Positions 46,707 through 56,268 of a stretch of DNA of 64,000 bases are shown here, piece by piece. The stretch comes from Helicobacter heilmannii. Lineage in GTDB: Bacteria; Campylobacterota; Campylobacteria; Campylobacterales; Helicobacteraceae. Made by a program: the position numbers and the translations under genes. Location of the stretch: positions 342,050 through 406,049 of the forward strand of contig NZ_CDMK01000002.1 of assembly GCF_001283065.1 (NCBI RefSeq). Reading direction: 5' to 3'. The notes under the pieces are model-generated. The model had not been told where the DNA came from. It was given only the letters and a program-made list of their open reading frames with translations, and made no database searches. Within the stretch, counting starts at the first letter, position 1. Each line of letters opens with the position of its first letter.

Positions 46707-47522
46707 ATGTTAAGCCCTTTCACACCAAGCCCTCTAGACTTTCTACCCTTAAGCTTTAAAGCCCTTAAAACCCCCCCTAAACTCCTGCACTATGTGGGGG
46801 AACTAAAGCATTTGCAAGCCCCCTTAAAGGTGGCGATTGTGGGAACAAGACGGCCCAGCACCTACACGCAACAAATGACCTCCGCGCTTGCTAAGGAGCT
46901 TTCTAAAACCGGGGTGGTGGTGATAAGTGGTGGGGCTTTAGGCGTGGATATCATCGCCCAAAAAAACGCCCTACCTGCTACGATCATGTGTGCCCCCTGC
47001 TCTTTAGAGCGCATTTACCCGCCCAGCAACGCCGAGGTGATCTGCCAAATTGCCAAAGAGGGCTTGATTTTAAGCGAATACGCTAAGGATTTTCAGCCCT
47101 ACCGCTTCACCTTTTTAGAACGCAACCGCTTAGTCGTGGCTTTAAGCGACTTGGTGGTGATCCCCGAAGCACAGGAGAACAGCGGTTCAATGGCTAGCGC
47201 AAAGCTTGCGCTTGAGTTAAAAAAACCCCTCTTTGTCCTGCCCCAAAGGCTTTTTGAGAGCCCGGGCACAAACGCTCTGCTCGCGCACAATCAAGCCCGC
47301 GCGATTTACGACATAGCCGTCTTTGTGGGGGATTTGGCGCGCCAGTTTGGCTTAAGTACCCCCACACCTCCCCCCACTAAGCCCGCTGATGACGAATTTT
47401 TAGCCTTTTGCCAAAAGTCCCCCAGCTTTGAGGAAGCCTATGCGGTGTTTGGAGATTTGGTGCTGGAGCAAGAGCTCTTGGGCGTAGTGAAAAGAGAAAA
47501 CGGACGGGTGGTGCTTGTATGA
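46707..47522 (+). CDS. dprA: DNA-processing protein DprA
   Basis: Single-strand DNA binding, RecA-loading protein of natural transformation. 271 residues. Rossmann-like core: VAIVGTRRPSTYTQQMT, SGGALGVDIIAQKNAL, EYAKDFQPYRFTFLERNRLV and EAQENSGSMASAKLA. A short C-terminal winged-helix-like region follows (about 220-270). It starts directly after minE and overlaps ruvX by four bases. Confidence 0.94.
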   Translation: MLSPFTPSPLDFLPLSFKALKTPPKLLHYVGELKHLQAPLKVAIVGTRRPSTYTQQMTSALAKELSKTGVVVISGGALGVDIIAQKNALPATIMCAPCSLERIYPPSNAEVICQIAKEGLILSEYAKDFQPYRFTFLERNRLVVALSDLVVIPEAQENSGSMASAKLALELKKPLFVLPQRLFESPGTNALLAHNQARAIYDIAVFVGDLARQFGLSTPTPPPTKPADDEFLAFCQKSPSFEEAYAVFGDLVLEQELLGVVKRENGRVVLV

Positions 47523-47911
47523 TCATGGCTTGCGATATAGGCCTAAAACGCATTGGGTTAGCCATGGGTGTGCAGGGCGTTGTCTTGCCCCTAGAACCCA
47601 TTTTACGCACCAGCCGCAAACAAGCCAGTACAGAGTTGCAAGCCCTGCTAGAGAGCAAAAAACCTAGCTGTCTTGTGGTGGGGTTGCCCCCAGAGCACTA
47701 CGCCGACACCCGCAAACGCGTTTTGCACTTTGTGGGGCTTTTAAACTTTGCACCCCTTGTGTTTGTCAATGAGGGCAACACAAGCCTAGATGCCCTAGAG
47801 CACACCCACCATCTCAAGGCGCAAAAACGCCAAAACGCCCGCAAAGATGGCAAGCTAGACAGCCTAGCCGCCTGTGAAATCTTAAAACGCTATCAAGAAA
47901 TGTTGGTGTAA
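47519..47911 (+). CDS. ruvX: putative pre-16S rRNA nuclease YqgF/RuvX
   Basis: A 130-residue RNase H-fold nuclease that trims pre-16S rRNA. Begins [15 protein letters not shown] with the first catalytic Asp, then VVGLPPEH. The typical second acid is in VNEGNTS and a late Asp in [10 protein letters not shown]. It shares a few bases at the end of dprA and converges on yebC with a 19-base overlap of coding ends. Confidence 0.9.
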   Translation: MIMACDIGLKRIGLAMGVQGVVLPLEPILRTSRKQASTELQALLESKKPSCLVVGLPPEHYADTRKRVLHFVGLLNFAPLVFVNEGNTSLDALEHTHHLKAQKRQNARKDGKLDSLAACEILKRYQEMLV

Positions 47912-48615
47912 AGGGCGATCACATCGTCGTCCTCTTCAATCCGATCGATGAGCTTTTCACTTTCAGCTAAGGCCTGCTCGCTTAAGGCAATGGGTGTGTT
48001 GGCGACGCGCTGCAGACCTGCCTTGTGCACGGGGATTTTTAGGGTTTCAAAGCCCTCGTTTAGCTGTTTAAAGTCCTGGTAATCGCCTATGGCAAAAAAG
48101 CTCTCCCCCTCCACCTCCAAACTCTCTAGCCCATAATCGATTAAACTAAGTTCCAAATCCTCCAAAGATAGATTTAAAGGCTTTAAATCCTCCAGCCGCC
48201 CCTCTAAAACGCTTTTGCGCGCAAACATGAACTCCAAAGAGCCGTTATTGACAATGCTAGCCCCCGGGGTTTTGTTGAAGTAGCTTTTTAAATTGGCGAT
48301 GGTGCGGGTGGGGTTGTCTGTCATGCACTCAATGAAAAGCAACACCCCGTGGTTGGCCTTGCCCTCATAGCTCACCTCCACGAGTTGCCCCTCCTTGTTG
48401 CTTGCCCTTTTAATCGCTGCATCTATATTGTCTTTAGGCATGTTCTGCGCTTTAGCGTTTAAAATCGCCGTGCGTAACTTGGCGTTGCTGGCCGGGTCCC
48501 CCCCGCCCTCTTTGGCTGCTAAGGTGATGGCTTTAGCCAGTTTAGGAAACACCTTGCTCATTTTGTCCCAGCGTTTTTCCTTGGCCGCGCGCCTGTATTC
48601 AAAAGCCCGTCCCAT
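47893..48615 (-). CDS. yebC: YebC/TACO1-family translation or transcription regulator
   Basis: A 240-residue YebC protein, a family acting as transcriptional regulator or as a ribosome-associated factor for proline-rich stretches. Family start [21 protein letters not shown] and [34 protein letters not shown] are conserved. Its ATG is part of a TAATG overlap with the hemB stop. Matches H. pylori HP0162. Confidence 0.95.
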   Translation of the reverse strand: MGRAFEYRRAAKEKRWDKMSKVFPKLAKAITLAAKEGGGDPASNAKLRTAILNAKAQNMPKDNIDAAIKRASNKEGQLVEVSYEGKANHGVLLFIECMTDNPTRTIANLKSYFNKTPGASIVNNGSLEFMFARKSVLEGRLEDLKPLNLSLEDLELSLIDYGLESLEVEGESFFAIGDYQDFKQLNEGFETLKIPVHKAGLQRVANTPIALSEQALAESEKLIDRIEEDDDVIALYTNIS

Positions 48616-49583
48616 TAAAATCCTTTCTGTAGTAGTTTGGCCACCTCTTTAGCGTGGTAGCTGATGATCATATCCGCCCCCGCGCGCTTAAACGCGCTCA
48701 AGGTTTCGAGCACCAAATTGTCGTAATCCATCAGATTGTGTGCTTGGGCGAGCTTGAACATGGAATACTCCCCGCTCACATTGTAGATGGCAAGGGGCAG
48801 CAGCGTGCGCTCTTTGATGTCCCTGATGATGTCTAAATACGCAAGGGCGGGTTTTACCATGAGAATATCCGCCCCCTGCACTTCGTCTTCTAAACTCTCT
48901 AAAATCGCCTCGCGGCGGTTAGCAAAGTCCATTTGATAAGCCTTGCGGTCTCCAAAGCTGGGCGCGGAGTTGGCCGCCTCTCTAAAGGGCCCATAGTAAC
49001 TGCTGGCAAATTTAGTTGAGTAGCTCATGACAGGGATGTGACTAAAGCCGTTTTGATCTAGGGCTTGGCGTAAGGTGCTCACCATACCATCCAACATAGC
49101 ACTGGGCGCGATGATGTCCACCCCGTTTTGGACTAAGATGAGGGCTTGTTTAGCTAGGATTTCTAGAGTGGCATCGTTGTCTAATGCCCCGTTTTCAAGG
49201 ATGCCACAATGCCCGTGGTCGGTGTATTCGCAAAAGCACAAATCCGCGATGACGCATAAATCAGGGAAGTTTTTTTTAATCGCTTTAGTGGCGGTGGCGA
49301 CAATGTGGTCGTCTTTTAAAGCGCTTGAGCCGGTCGCGTCCTTGTGGCTGGGCAACCCAAAGAGCAGCACCGCTTGAATGCCTAGGCTTTGCAGCAGGGC
49401 GCACTCTTTAAGCAAATCTTCTAACTCCATTTGGAACACCCCTGGCATGGACGCGATGGGCGCGCTCTTGCCCTCTTGGCGCACAAAGAGCGGGGCAATG
49501 AAGTCGGCAGTGTATAACCTTGTTTCGCGCATTAAGTTACGCAAAGTGGCCGTGGATCGCAAACGACGGAATCGTTTAAACAT
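48615..49583 (-). CDS. hemB: delta-aminolevulinic acid dehydratase (porphobilinogen synthase)
   Basis: Condenses two aminolevulinates to porphobilinogen in haem synthesis. 322 residues. The cysteine-rich zinc site is [14 protein letters not shown]; Schiff-base lysines occur in [17 protein letters not shown] and [14 protein letters not shown]. The start overlaps the end of purF by eight bases. In H. pylori it is directly followed upstream by arsS, so purF is an insertion in this order. Confidence 0.95.
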   Translation of the reverse strand: MFKRFRRLRSTATLRNLMRETRLYTADFIAPLFVRQEGKSAPIASMPGVFQMELEDLLKECALLQSLGIQAVLLFGLPSHKDATGSSALKDDHIVATATKAIKKNFPDLCVIADLCFCEYTDHGHCGILENGALDNDATLEILAKQALILVQNGVDIIAPSAMLDGMVSTLRQALDQNGFSHIPVMSYSTKFASSYYGPFREAANSAPSFGDRKAYQMDFANRREAILESLEDEVQGADILMVKPALAYLDIIRDIKERTLLPLAIYNVSGEYSMFKLAQAHNLMDYDNLVLETLSAFKRAGADMIISYHAKEVAKLLQKGF

Positions 49584-50775
49584 GGCTATCCTTATTTTTT
49601 GGGATGAAACAATGAGAACAAAAGGGGGCGTTGATGGTGGCTTGAAGGGCGTTTAAGGACAAAAAGCCCACGCTAGTAGCCCCGATAGCCTTTGCCTCTC
49701 CACCTAGCACACTCAACAACTCGCCCTCTCGGGGGATGTCAATGCCCCACAAACAGGGGGCAAGAATGGGTGGGGCGGTGAGGAGCAAATGAATATGCCT
49801 AGTCCCTGCTTTTTTAAGCATTTGCACCACAACCCTACTTGTCGTCCCCCTCACAAGCGAGTCGTCTATCAAAATGATGTCCTTACCCTGCACGCCCTCA
49901 GTTACCAAACTGAATTTTTGGCGGGCTTTAAGCTCCCTACCCTCTTGGGTACTCTCTATGAAGGAGCGCCCCACATAGGGATTAAGGCTCAAAAGCGGGG
50001 CAAAGTCTAGGTTCAGTTCTTTGGCATAAGCTAGGGCGGCTAATGTCCCACTATTGGGGATGGGCACCACCATATGCGCCTTTAGGGGGTGTTCTTTAGC
50101 CAAAGCTTGACCTAACTTAGCGCGCAGGGCATACACGCTTTGGTTAAACACGATGCTGCTAGGACGGCTAAAGTAGATGGCTTCAAACACACAGGGACTA
50201 GGCGTAGAGGGGGCTAGGGGCACTGCGCCTTGTTGGGTGTAGAGCGTGGCAGGGGGCACTTCCTTGATGTTTATCGCCCCCAAAGCCTGCAGGGCACAGG
50301 TTTCGCTGGCTAGGACAAACCCGCCGTTTAAATCCCCCACAAAAAGGGGGCGATAGCCAAAGGGGTCGCGCATTGCCACTAAGGCATGGGGGGTTAAAAC
50401 GAGAAAGGCATACGCCCCTTTAAGGGCAGGGGCGATCTCTTGAAGTTTGACTTCTAGGCTGGGGGCTTTGGCTTGCTCTAGAGCTGTGGCGATAAACTTA
50501 GCGGGGGTTGTTGTGTTGTGTAGATGGCCGCAAAAGGCGATGGCTAGGCTCTCATTTGCATAAAAGTCGTGGTAACTGCCTAAAACTTGGCCCAAAGTAT
50601 GGGGGGCTGGGGTGAAAAAATCGGGCGGTATGCTGCTAAGCAGCCCCCTAGATTGTTTAAACTCTAGATGGGTGGCAGCAGTGGCTAGGGCTATGCCCTC
50701 TTGAGCACGGTGCTGCAAGGAGAGCAGAGCTTGGTGGGCAAGAGCGGGGGTGGCGCAAGCAAAGAGCCCAAACAT
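49576..50775 (-). CDS. purF: amidophosphoribosyltransferase-like protein lacking the glutaminase nucleophile
   Basis: PurF normally makes phosphoribosylamine from PRPP and glutamine. This 399-residue homologue is short (usual 470-500). The phosphoribosyltransferase half looks intact: RDPFGYRPL at 136, ASETCAL at 156, YFSRPSS, and the PRPP loop [11 protein letters not shown] at 303-313. The glutaminase half is degraded: MFGLF replaces the invariant MCGI/VG, so Cys2 is Phe, and the RYST.G glutamine-binding motif is replaced by LGSYHDF. FCGHLHN remains of NGNLVN. I infer an ammonia-dependent enzyme or a loss of function. No other purine genes are beside it. Overlaps arsS by TAATG and hemB by eight bases. 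Confidence 0.85.
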   Translation of the reverse strand: MFGLFACATPALAHQALLSLQHRAQEGIALATAATHLEFKQSRGLLSSIPPDFFTPAPHTLGQVLGSYHDFYANESLAIAFCGHLHNTTTPAKFIATALEQAKAPSLEVKLQEIAPALKGAYAFLVLTPHALVAMRDPFGYRPLFVGDLNGGFVLASETCALQALGAINIKEVPPATLYTQQGAVPLAPSTPSPCVFEAIYFSRPSSIVFNQSVYALRAKLGQALAKEHPLKAHMVVPIPNSGTLAALAYAKELNLDFAPLLSLNPYVGRSFIESTQEGRELKARQKFSLVTEGVQGKDIILIDDSLVRGTTSRVVVQMLKKAGTRHIHLLLTAPPILAPCLWGIDIPREGELLSVLGGEAKAIGATSVGFLSLNALQATINAPFCSHCFIPKNKDSHV

Positions 50776-52043
50776 TAGGCTTTGACTCCCTTTTTGGATT
50801 TGAAAAAGAGATGTCTAAACTCTTGTAAAATGCAGTCGTGGATGGTAAAAACGATGCGCTCGTCCTTGTAGGCATAGCTTAAATTCAGCTCTAGGGTGTC
50901 AAGCGCGCTTTTGATGATGTACATACCCAGCCCAAAGCCATGCGCCTCGCTGGGGTTTTCGTGCTGGAAGTAGGGTTTGAAGTAGTGCATTAAATCCTCT
51001 TTGAGCGGTTCGCCCCGATTAGAAATCAGTAAATTCTTGCCGCTCGCCTCAATCTGCACCTGCCGATCTGGACTGTATTTCAGGGCGTTGTCGAGCATGT
51101 TTTTGATCACAAGGCTGAAGAGTTCAAAATCGGTTTCAAAGGTGTAGTTGGGCAAGTTTGCCACAATACAGGTGCTCCCATGCTCTAAGAGCAGCATGTT
51201 TTTGACATGCTCTAAGAGGCGGTCCATAAAGAAGATTTCTTTAGTGATTTTGTAGTTCTTAGAAGAGAGTTGTTCGATGCGGGCAAATTGCTCGATGAGG
51301 GAATTAAGGCGTTTGAAGGTGGTGATGAGGCGTTCTTTTTGCACACCATTTTGCACCATTTCGGCAACAATCATGCCCTTAGCGATGGGGGTTCTTAGCT
51401 CGTGCATGATGGCGCGCAAAAATAAAATGCGCGACTCGTTCATGCCCTTGATTTTCTTGATGGCGTTGTCAAAGGCTAGGGCCAAATCCCCGATTTCGTC
51501 TTGTTGCTCTAATTTGCACTCGATGTCCATTTCACCATTGGAAAACAAATGCACTTTTTTACGCAACTCGTTGATGGGGACAAAGCCCTGCAACATGAAA
51601 ACAAAAATCATGGTGATTAAAAATGCCCCTACAGAGATGGCAAAATAGTAGTTGCGGTAAGAAGTCTTTTGGATTTCCTTATACAGCACTGTGTCGCCCT
51701 GACTTTTGAGCGAGATGAAGATTTTATTGCCGACTTTGATGATGTGGGCTAGGGGGTTTTCGTCATTTTCGATCGTACCTTGTTGCTTGGAGAGGATTTC
51801 GTGTAACTCTTGCTGGGAGATTTCTTGGAAACCCAGCTCGTGTAAATACACCTCAGCGGAGTAGCGGTTACTTTTGTCGGCTAGGACTTGGTTGATCGTG
51901 GTGATGAATTGCTGGTGGCGGATTTGGGTTTGGAAGTTCTCGTGGTCGATTTGCGAGCGGATGAAGTAGTAGGAAAACGCCGCAAAGCTTGTCAGAGAGA
52001 TGACAAACAAAAAAACAATCTTGCTAAAGATTGAAAAAGGCAT
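50775..52043 (-). CDS. arsS: acid-sensing histidine kinase ArsS
   Basis: Sensor kinase of the acid-response pair, 422 residues. Two membrane helices (about 8-28 and 133-155) bracket a periplasmic sensor domain with several residues able to titrate near acidic pH. HAMP region follows, then the H box MHELRTPIAKG, N box KNMLDNALKYSPD and G box HGFGLGMYI. In H. pylori the orthologue (HP0165) activates ArsR at low pH, inducing urease and amidase genes. One base after arsR. Confidence 0.94.
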   Translation of the reverse strand: MPFSIFSKIVFLFVISLTSFAAFSYYFIRSQIDHENFQTQIRHQQFITTINQVLADKSNRYSAEVYLHELGFQEISQQELHEILSKQQGTIENDENPLAHIIKVGNKIFISLKSQGDTVLYKEIQKTSYRNYYFAISVGAFLITMIFVFMLQGFVPINELRKKVHLFSNGEMDIECKLEQQDEIGDLALAFDNAIKKIKGMNESRILFLRAIMHELRTPIAKGMIVAEMVQNGVQKERLITTFKRLNSLIEQFARIEQLSSKNYKITKEIFFMDRLLEHVKNMLLLEHGSTCIVANLPNYTFETDFELFSLVIKNMLDNALKYSPDRQVQIEASGKNLLISNRGEPLKEDLMHYFKPYFQHENPSEAHGFGLGMYIIKSALDTLELNLSYAYKDERIVFTIHDCILQEFRHLFFKSKKGVKA

Positions 52044-52727
52044 TTAAAACTCTAGTTTGTAGCCAACTCCCCGTACAGAGATGATGTGCTTAGGTTTCTT
52101 GGGGTCTTGCTCGATTTTAGAGCGCAAACGCCCGATAATGACATCTATGCTTTTATTAGAGCTCTCTGGGTTTATAGATGCAGATTCGATGGCGATCGAC
52201 TCCCTAGAGAAAACATAACCCTTCTTGCTGATCAAGAGCGTGAGGATTTCATACTCCGCCCTTGTGAGCTCAAGTTTCCTATTTTGCATATAAACTTCTC
52301 TAGCGTCATGGTCAATTCTAAAAAGGTTGCTCTTGCTTGAGAGTCCCTCTTCTTGAGCGGGTTTTTTATTGTAGCGACGCAATAAGGATTGGATGCGGGC
52401 TAAAAGCTCTTTAGGGTCGTAGGGTTTGGGGATGTAGTCATCTGCCCCGCACTCTAGGGCTTCCACCTTGTCGTTCAGGTCGTTTCTTGCTGAAGAAATG
52501 ATGATGGGGATGTCTTTTTGTTTAGAAATGCGCTTGCACACCTCTAGCCCATCTAAATTAGGTAGGGTCAAGTCTAATAAGAGCAGGTCGTATTGTTGGG
52601 TGGTGGCAGCACTGATACCAGTGTAGGGTTCATCGCAATTGACCACTTCTATGCCGTGTTGACTTAAGAACTCGCTCAATATCTCGGCCAATTCCACATC
52701 ATCTTCTATCATGAGTATCTTGATCAT
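52044..52727 (-). CDS. arsR: acid-response regulator ArsR (OmpR family)
   Basis: OmpR/PhoB-type response regulator, 227 residues from the ATG at 52727 (GAGG upstream; a GTG six bases earlier is less likely). Receiver: E8-D9-D10, phosphoacceptor D52 (LLLLDLTLP) and K near 103. Winged-helix DNA-binding domain: [13 protein letters not shown] and [29 protein letters not shown]52 is the position of the H. pylori phosphoacceptor. It stands at the head of arsR-arsS-purF-hemB-yebC. Confidence 0.96.
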   Translation of the reverse strand: MIKILMIEDDVELAEILSEFLSQHGIEVVNCDEPYTGISAATTQQYDLLLLDLTLPNLDGLEVCKRISKQKDIPIIISSARNDLNDKVEALECGADDYIPKPYDPKELLARIQSLLRRYNKKPAQEEGLSSKSNLFRIDHDAREVYMQNRKLELTRAEYEILTLLISKKGYVFSRESIAIESASINPESSNKSIDVIIGRLRSKIEQDPKKPKHIISVRGVGYKLEF

Positions 52728-52788
52728 AAGCACCTCAATAGAAAGTTAACAAAAACCAAATGCTAACATAAAATCAATGAAAAAAACA

Positions 52789-53097
52789 TCAATCTTTGAA
52801 CGATTTTAAGCGTTCTTGCACCATATACAGCTGGTATTGCAGATAATTCACCACCAAATCCAACTTCATGGGTAAATTCTTGGTCTGGGGGGATTTTAAC
52901 CCCTCAAAGAGCAAGAGCGTTTTTTGCTCCAAATCCTTTAAGAATTGTTGCTCTTCCTGCAAGGCCTTGGGGTTTTGTTTAGCAGGCGGAGTTTGCGCTG
53001 TCTTATGTACAGCTACGGCTTTGGGCTGTTGCTCCACTTGTTCGATCTCATCTAGGGCTTGGGAGATGATGTTTTTTAATTCCATTTGAGCAACCAT
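52789..53097 (-). CDS. small charged protein of unknown function
   Basis: About 98-102 residues; possible starts at 53097 (overlapping the previous gene) or 53085, where MELKNIISQALDEIEQVE begins. A helical N-terminus, an Ala/Pro/Lys/Gln linker (about 25-45) and a C-terminal coiled coil (EEQQFLKDLEQKTLLLFEGL). No membrane segment. It lies in the place of H. pylori HP0167/HP0168-type genes beside arsR. I cannot assign a function. Confidence 0.65.
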   Translation of the reverse strand: MVAQMELKNIISQALDEIEQVEQQPKAVAVHKTAQTPPAKQNPKALQEEQQFLKDLEQKTLLLFEGLKSPQTKNLPMKLDLVVNYLQYQLYMVQERLKSFKD

Positions 53098-53387
53098 TGT
53101 TCGATTGTTGCAAGTTCTGCTGGGGTGGCGGCTTGGCTGAATAAAGTTTGCATGTTTTGGATTTGAAAATGTTGCAGGGGAGCGTATTGGCTCAAATGTG
53201 CCCCCGATTTGGGTTTGGCAGGCGCAGACTCGGGATTTTTTAGCTCGAGTGCACTCAAGCGTTTATGGCTCTGGAGGGCCTGCTTGTGGTGCGGGTCGCT
53301 CTTTAAAATGCTCTTGTAAATCTGCAAGGCCTCCACAACACGCCCCTGTAATTCATACACACCCGCCAACGCAATCGCTTGTTCCAC
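53076..53387 (-). CDS. short TPR-like protein
   Basis: A 103-residue protein from a GTG. The N-terminal part has one clear tetratricopeptide pair (AGVYELQGRVVEALQIYKSILKSDPHHKQAL), then a linker and a short helix (ATIEQWLLKW). It overlaps the next gene by about 20 bases, so the two are probably made together. Divergent from the antiporter gene. Function unknown; a helper of the adjacent small protein is plausible. Confidence 0.7.
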   Translation of the reverse strand: MEQAIALAGVYELQGRVVEALQIYKSILKSDPHHKQALQSHKRLSALELKNPESAPAKPKSGAHLSQYAPLQHFQIQNMQTLFSQAATPAELATIEQWLLKWN

Positions 53388-53420
53388 TCTAAAAACCTTA
53401 ATTGTTTATTCAACTTATTA

Positions 53421-53426
53421 TATAAT
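53421..53426 (+). promoter_or_regulatory. -10 element of the antiporter gene
   Basis: A perfect TATAAT within TTATTATATAATAGG, 58 bases before the ATG at 53484. AT-rich upstream sequence is typical of the housekeeping sigma factor. Confidence 0.6.
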
Positions 53427-53483
53427 AGGTCCTTTTAATCATTGCTTTTAACTTCAGTTGGAAAGGGTGGATAAGAGCGCAAA

Positions 53484-54722
53484 ATGGAAGTGCATGCGCT
53501 ATATGTAGTTGTCGCAGGGTTGGGGCTTAGTGTAGTGAGCGGTTTGTTGCTTAAAAAAATCGAAATGCCCGTCATCATCGGGTATATCCTCACCGGGCTT
53601 GTCATCGCCGCCCTTTTCCATATTCAAGATTTTGAATCACTTTCAGAAATCGCCGACTTTGGGATCGTGTTTTTAATGTTCATGATCGGGCTGGAGTTTA
53701 ACTTTGACAAGCTCAAAACCATGAAACAAGAGGTCCTGCTCTTTGGGGGGTTGCAAGTGGTCTTGACCTCTATTTTGTTGCTGCTCTTTGGTTACTTTGT
53801 GATGGGTTCGTCTTGGGGATTTTCTTTGGTTGTGGCGATGGGCTTTTCGCTCTCCTCCACGGCAATTGTGCTCAAGTTCTTTGAAGAGAGCAAGCAATTA
53901 AACACCTCTGTGGGCAAGATCGTGGTGGGGATTTTGATCTTCCAAGACATTGCCGCCATCCCCATGCTCTTGATCCTCATGCTCATGGGCGGGGAGAGCA
54001 ACCACTTTTTAGGTCTAGTGGTCAAAACCATCGTGTCGGCAGCCATCATTTTAACCCTATTGCTCCTACCAGGCAAATTGGCTGCCACAAGGATTTTAAG
54101 TCTAGCTGCCGAGAGCCGTCTGCCTGAGATTTTCATGGGGACGATTCTTTTGATCGTCTTTGGGGCGGCGAGCCTAAGCCACTTCTTTGGCTTTTCCATG
54201 TCACTTGGGGCGTTTGTGGCGGGCATGGCGATCTCTAAGTCGCGTTATCGCATCCGGGTGCAAGAAGAGTTTGCCCCGCTGAAAAACATTTTTTTGGGAC
54301 TTTTTTTTGTTACGGTGGGCATGCAAATCCATCTAGAGTTCTTGTTTGAAAACCTCTTTGCGGTGATTTTCTTACTCGTGGTCGCCATGTTCTTAAAAAC
54401 AGCGTTTTTGTTCGGGATTTTAAAAATCTTTAGAGACAGCAAGAGCTCTTTAAAGGCTGCCCTATCCTTGGCGCAAATTGGGGAGTTTGCCTTGGTGGTA
54501 TTTTTAAGCGCAAGCAAGCACAAACTTCTGATCCTGCAAAAACATGAGGGCATTTTGGCCTTCTTACGCGACCAAGACATCATCCATGTGAGTGGGGATG
54601 AAATCCAACAATTCTTGGTGCTGATGATCATTTTCTCTATGCTCATCACCCCCTTTATTTTAAAATACTTAGACGCGATTGTAGACTTTTTTATCGATAA
54701 ATTTAGCAGAAATAAGGCTTGA
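53484..54722 (+). CDS. KefB/CPA2-type monovalent cation:proton antiporter
   Basis: A 412-residue membrane protein with about 12 helices of the CPA2 family. Family motifs: GYILTGLVIA near 32, FMIGLEFN near 72, SLSSTAIVLKFF near 130, GILIFQDIAAIPML (transport Gln-Asp pair) near 153, and LGAFVAGM. It lacks the cytosolic RCK/TrkA-N domain of full-length KefB/KefC, so glutathione or NAD gating is not expected. It exchanges K+ or Na+ for protons, relevant to pH balance. Corresponds to H. pylori HP0471. Two T-runs (T7, T8) near 54288-54308 are in frame. Confidence 0.88.
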   Translation: MEVHALYVVVAGLGLSVVSGLLLKKIEMPVIIGYILTGLVIAALFHIQDFESLSEIADFGIVFLMFMIGLEFNFDKLKTMKQEVLLFGGLQVVLTSILLLLFGYFVMGSSWGFSLVVAMGFSLSSTAIVLKFFEESKQLNTSVGKIVVGILIFQDIAAIPMLLILMLMGGESNHFLGLVVKTIVSAAIILTLLLLPGKLAATRILSLAAESRLPEIFMGTILLIVFGAASLSHFFGFSMSLGAFVAGMAISKSRYRIRVQEEFAPLKNIFLGLFFVTVGMQIHLEFLFENLFAVIFLLVVAMFLKTAFLFGILKIFRDSKSSLKAALSLAQIGEFALVVFLSASKHKLLILQKHEGILAFLRDQDIIHVSGDEIQQFLVLMIIFSMLITPFILKYLDAIVDFFIDKFSRNKA

Positions 54723-54728
54723 TCAAGA

Positions 54729-55871
54729 ATGGTTCGAATTGGGATTGTAGGCTTGGGCTGTGTGGGCTTAAGTGTGGTGGAGATTTTAAACAAACACGCC
54801 ACCCTCTTGGCGCAAAGGTGCGGGTACAAACTCGTGGTGCAAAGGGGAGTGGTTCGGAATTTAAATAAAAAACGCTCTATAGATTTTGCCTTAAGCACGG
54901 ACATCAACACCCTTTTAGACGACCCACAGATCGATCTCATCGTAGAACTGAGCGGGCAGGTGGATCTGGCCTACGAACTTGCCACAAAGGCCCTAGAGCA
55001 AGGCAAGGGCTTTGTCAGCGCAAACAAGGCGATGCTTGCCAAGCATCAAGAGCTCATCCACAGCCCCATCGGCTTTGAGGCGAGTGTGGGCGGAGGCATC
55101 CCTTTAATCAAAGCCTTAAAGGAGGGGCTGGTGTCCAATGCAATCATTAGCATACAAGGTGTGGTGAATGGAACTTGTAATTTCATCTTAGAACAAATGG
55201 ATTTAGGCCAAAGTTTTGAAAATGCCCTAAAACAAGCCCAAGAGCTGGGCTACGCCGAAGCAAATACCCACCTAGACACCAGTGGACAAGACAGCGCGCA
55301 TAAACTGCTCATCTTAGCGTCCCTAGCCTTTGGGGGGCAGATTGCGCCTGAGGATGTAGAAGTGCGTGGCATTGATAGGATCACCAACGCTGATTTAATC
55401 TATGCCAAACGCCTAGGTTATCGCCTAAAACTTTTAGCCCAAGCCCGCCAAACACAGAGGGGTTTGGCTTTGAGCGTGGGGCCTGTTTTGTTGCCACAAA
55501 AACACATGCTCGCCCAAGTTGAGGGCGTGATGAACGGGGCGGTTTTTGTGGGCGATAGTGTGGGAGAGACCTTTTATTATGGTGCAGGGGCAGGAGGCCT
55601 TGCCACAGCCAGTGCTGTGGTGAGCGACATTGTGGACTTTTGCAGACAAAAACACCCCCCACAGCCAACGAAATTACTCAGAATCGCCACCGCCCCAACC
55701 CCCCCCACCCCCCACTATGTCCGCCTAGAGCAGCCCATGCCCCAAAACATCCCCGCCACTTTGCACTTTTGTGCAGAGCAAGAGTACATTTACACCACAC
55801 CGCCCACAAACTTAGCCCATTTGCAAGAGGGCCTAGGCTCACAGGCGCAGATTTATCCCATTTTAGCGTGA
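54729..55871 (+). CDS. hom: homoserine dehydrogenase with a shortened ACT domain
   Basis: NAD(P)-dependent reduction of aspartate semialdehyde to homoserine, for Thr and Met. The catalytic core is complete: GIVGLGCVGLSVVEIL nucleotide fold, VSANKAMLAKH, GIPLIKALKEGL, VNGTCNFIL and the D...K pair in DTSGQDSAHKL. The protein is 380 residues, against about 420-440 in the family. The C-terminal ACT region (from about 330, HYVRLEQPMPQNIPATLHF) lacks roughly 40 residues, so allosteric threonine inhibition may be lost. The junction follows C8 and C6 runs (55698-55713). Stop overlaps the yraN start. Confidence 0.9.
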   Translation: MVRIGIVGLGCVGLSVVEILNKHATLLAQRCGYKLVVQRGVVRNLNKKRSIDFALSTDINTLLDDPQIDLIVELSGQVDLAYELATKALEQGKGFVSANKAMLAKHQELIHSPIGFEASVGGGIPLIKALKEGLVSNAIISIQGVVNGTCNFILEQMDLGQSFENALKQAQELGYAEANTHLDTSGQDSAHKLLILASLAFGGQIAPEDVEVRGIDRITNADLIYAKRLGYRLKLLAQARQTQRGLALSVGPVLLPQKHMLAQVEGVMNGAVFVGDSVGETFYYGAGAGGLATASAVVSDIVDFCRQKHPPQPTKLLRIATAPTPPTPHYVRLEQPMPQNIPATLHFCAEQEYIYTTPPTNLAHLQEGLGSQAQIYPILA

Positions 55872-56203
55872 ACGCGAGGGGGCAGCTAGCCGAGGATTTG
55901 GCCTGCGTGTATTTACAAAAGCAGGGGTGCGCCATCCTTTGCCGCAACTTTTATAGCCCCTTTGGCGAGATCGACATTATCGCCACCAAGGAGGGGGTGT
56001 TGCACTTTATAGAGGTGAAAAGCCGGCGTAAAGGAGAGCCGATCTATGCCATCACACCGCATAAATTGCAGAAAATCCAAGCCACCATTGGAGTATATTT
56101 GCAAGAAAACCCCAGCGATCTGCCCTTTTGCATAGACGCGCTCACTCTACAAGGAGAGTTACCAAATTGCCACATTGCGTGGATTCAAAACATAGGACTT
56201 TGA
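55868..56203 (+). CDS. UPF0102 (YraN) endonuclease-fold protein
   Basis: A 111-residue YraN protein with a restriction-endonuclease-like fold. Start is the GTG at 55868, which overlaps the hom stop (GTGA) and opens with the family pattern N.RGQLAEDLACVYLQKQGC; a frame running back to 55640 is a shadow of hom. Catalytic-type residues: FGEIDIIA...FIEVKSRR (the E...D...ExK core). The in vivo role is unknown. Order hom-yraN-trxA-trxB matches H. pylori HP0822-HP0825. Confidence 0.9.
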   Translation: MNARGQLAEDLACVYLQKQGCAILCRNFYSPFGEIDIIATKEGVLHFIEVKSRRKGEPIYAITPHKLQKIQATIGVYLQENPSDLPFCIDALTLQGELPNCHIAWIQNIGL

Positions 56204-56231
56204 GTTTAAAGGCAGGATTTACAATCCATGT

Positions 56232-56237
56232 TATAAT
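56232..56237 (+). promoter_or_regulatory. -10 element of trxA
   Basis: TATAAT in GTTATAATGCC, 32 bases before the trxA start, with an RBS (TTTAGGAGAA) downstream. Gives the trxA-trxB pair its own promoter. Confidence 0.65.
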
Positions 56238-56268
56238 GCCAGCCTAAATTAAAAGTTTAGGAGAACAG

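Noticed and set aside
54245-54940. 231-codon minus-strand frame across the antiporter and hom genes
   Set aside because: Shadow frame spanning two well-supported plus-strand genes, with no features of its own.
55640-55867. N-terminal extension of the YraN frame
   Set aside because: It is the off-frame reading of hom; YraN family proteins begin at the GTG at 55868.
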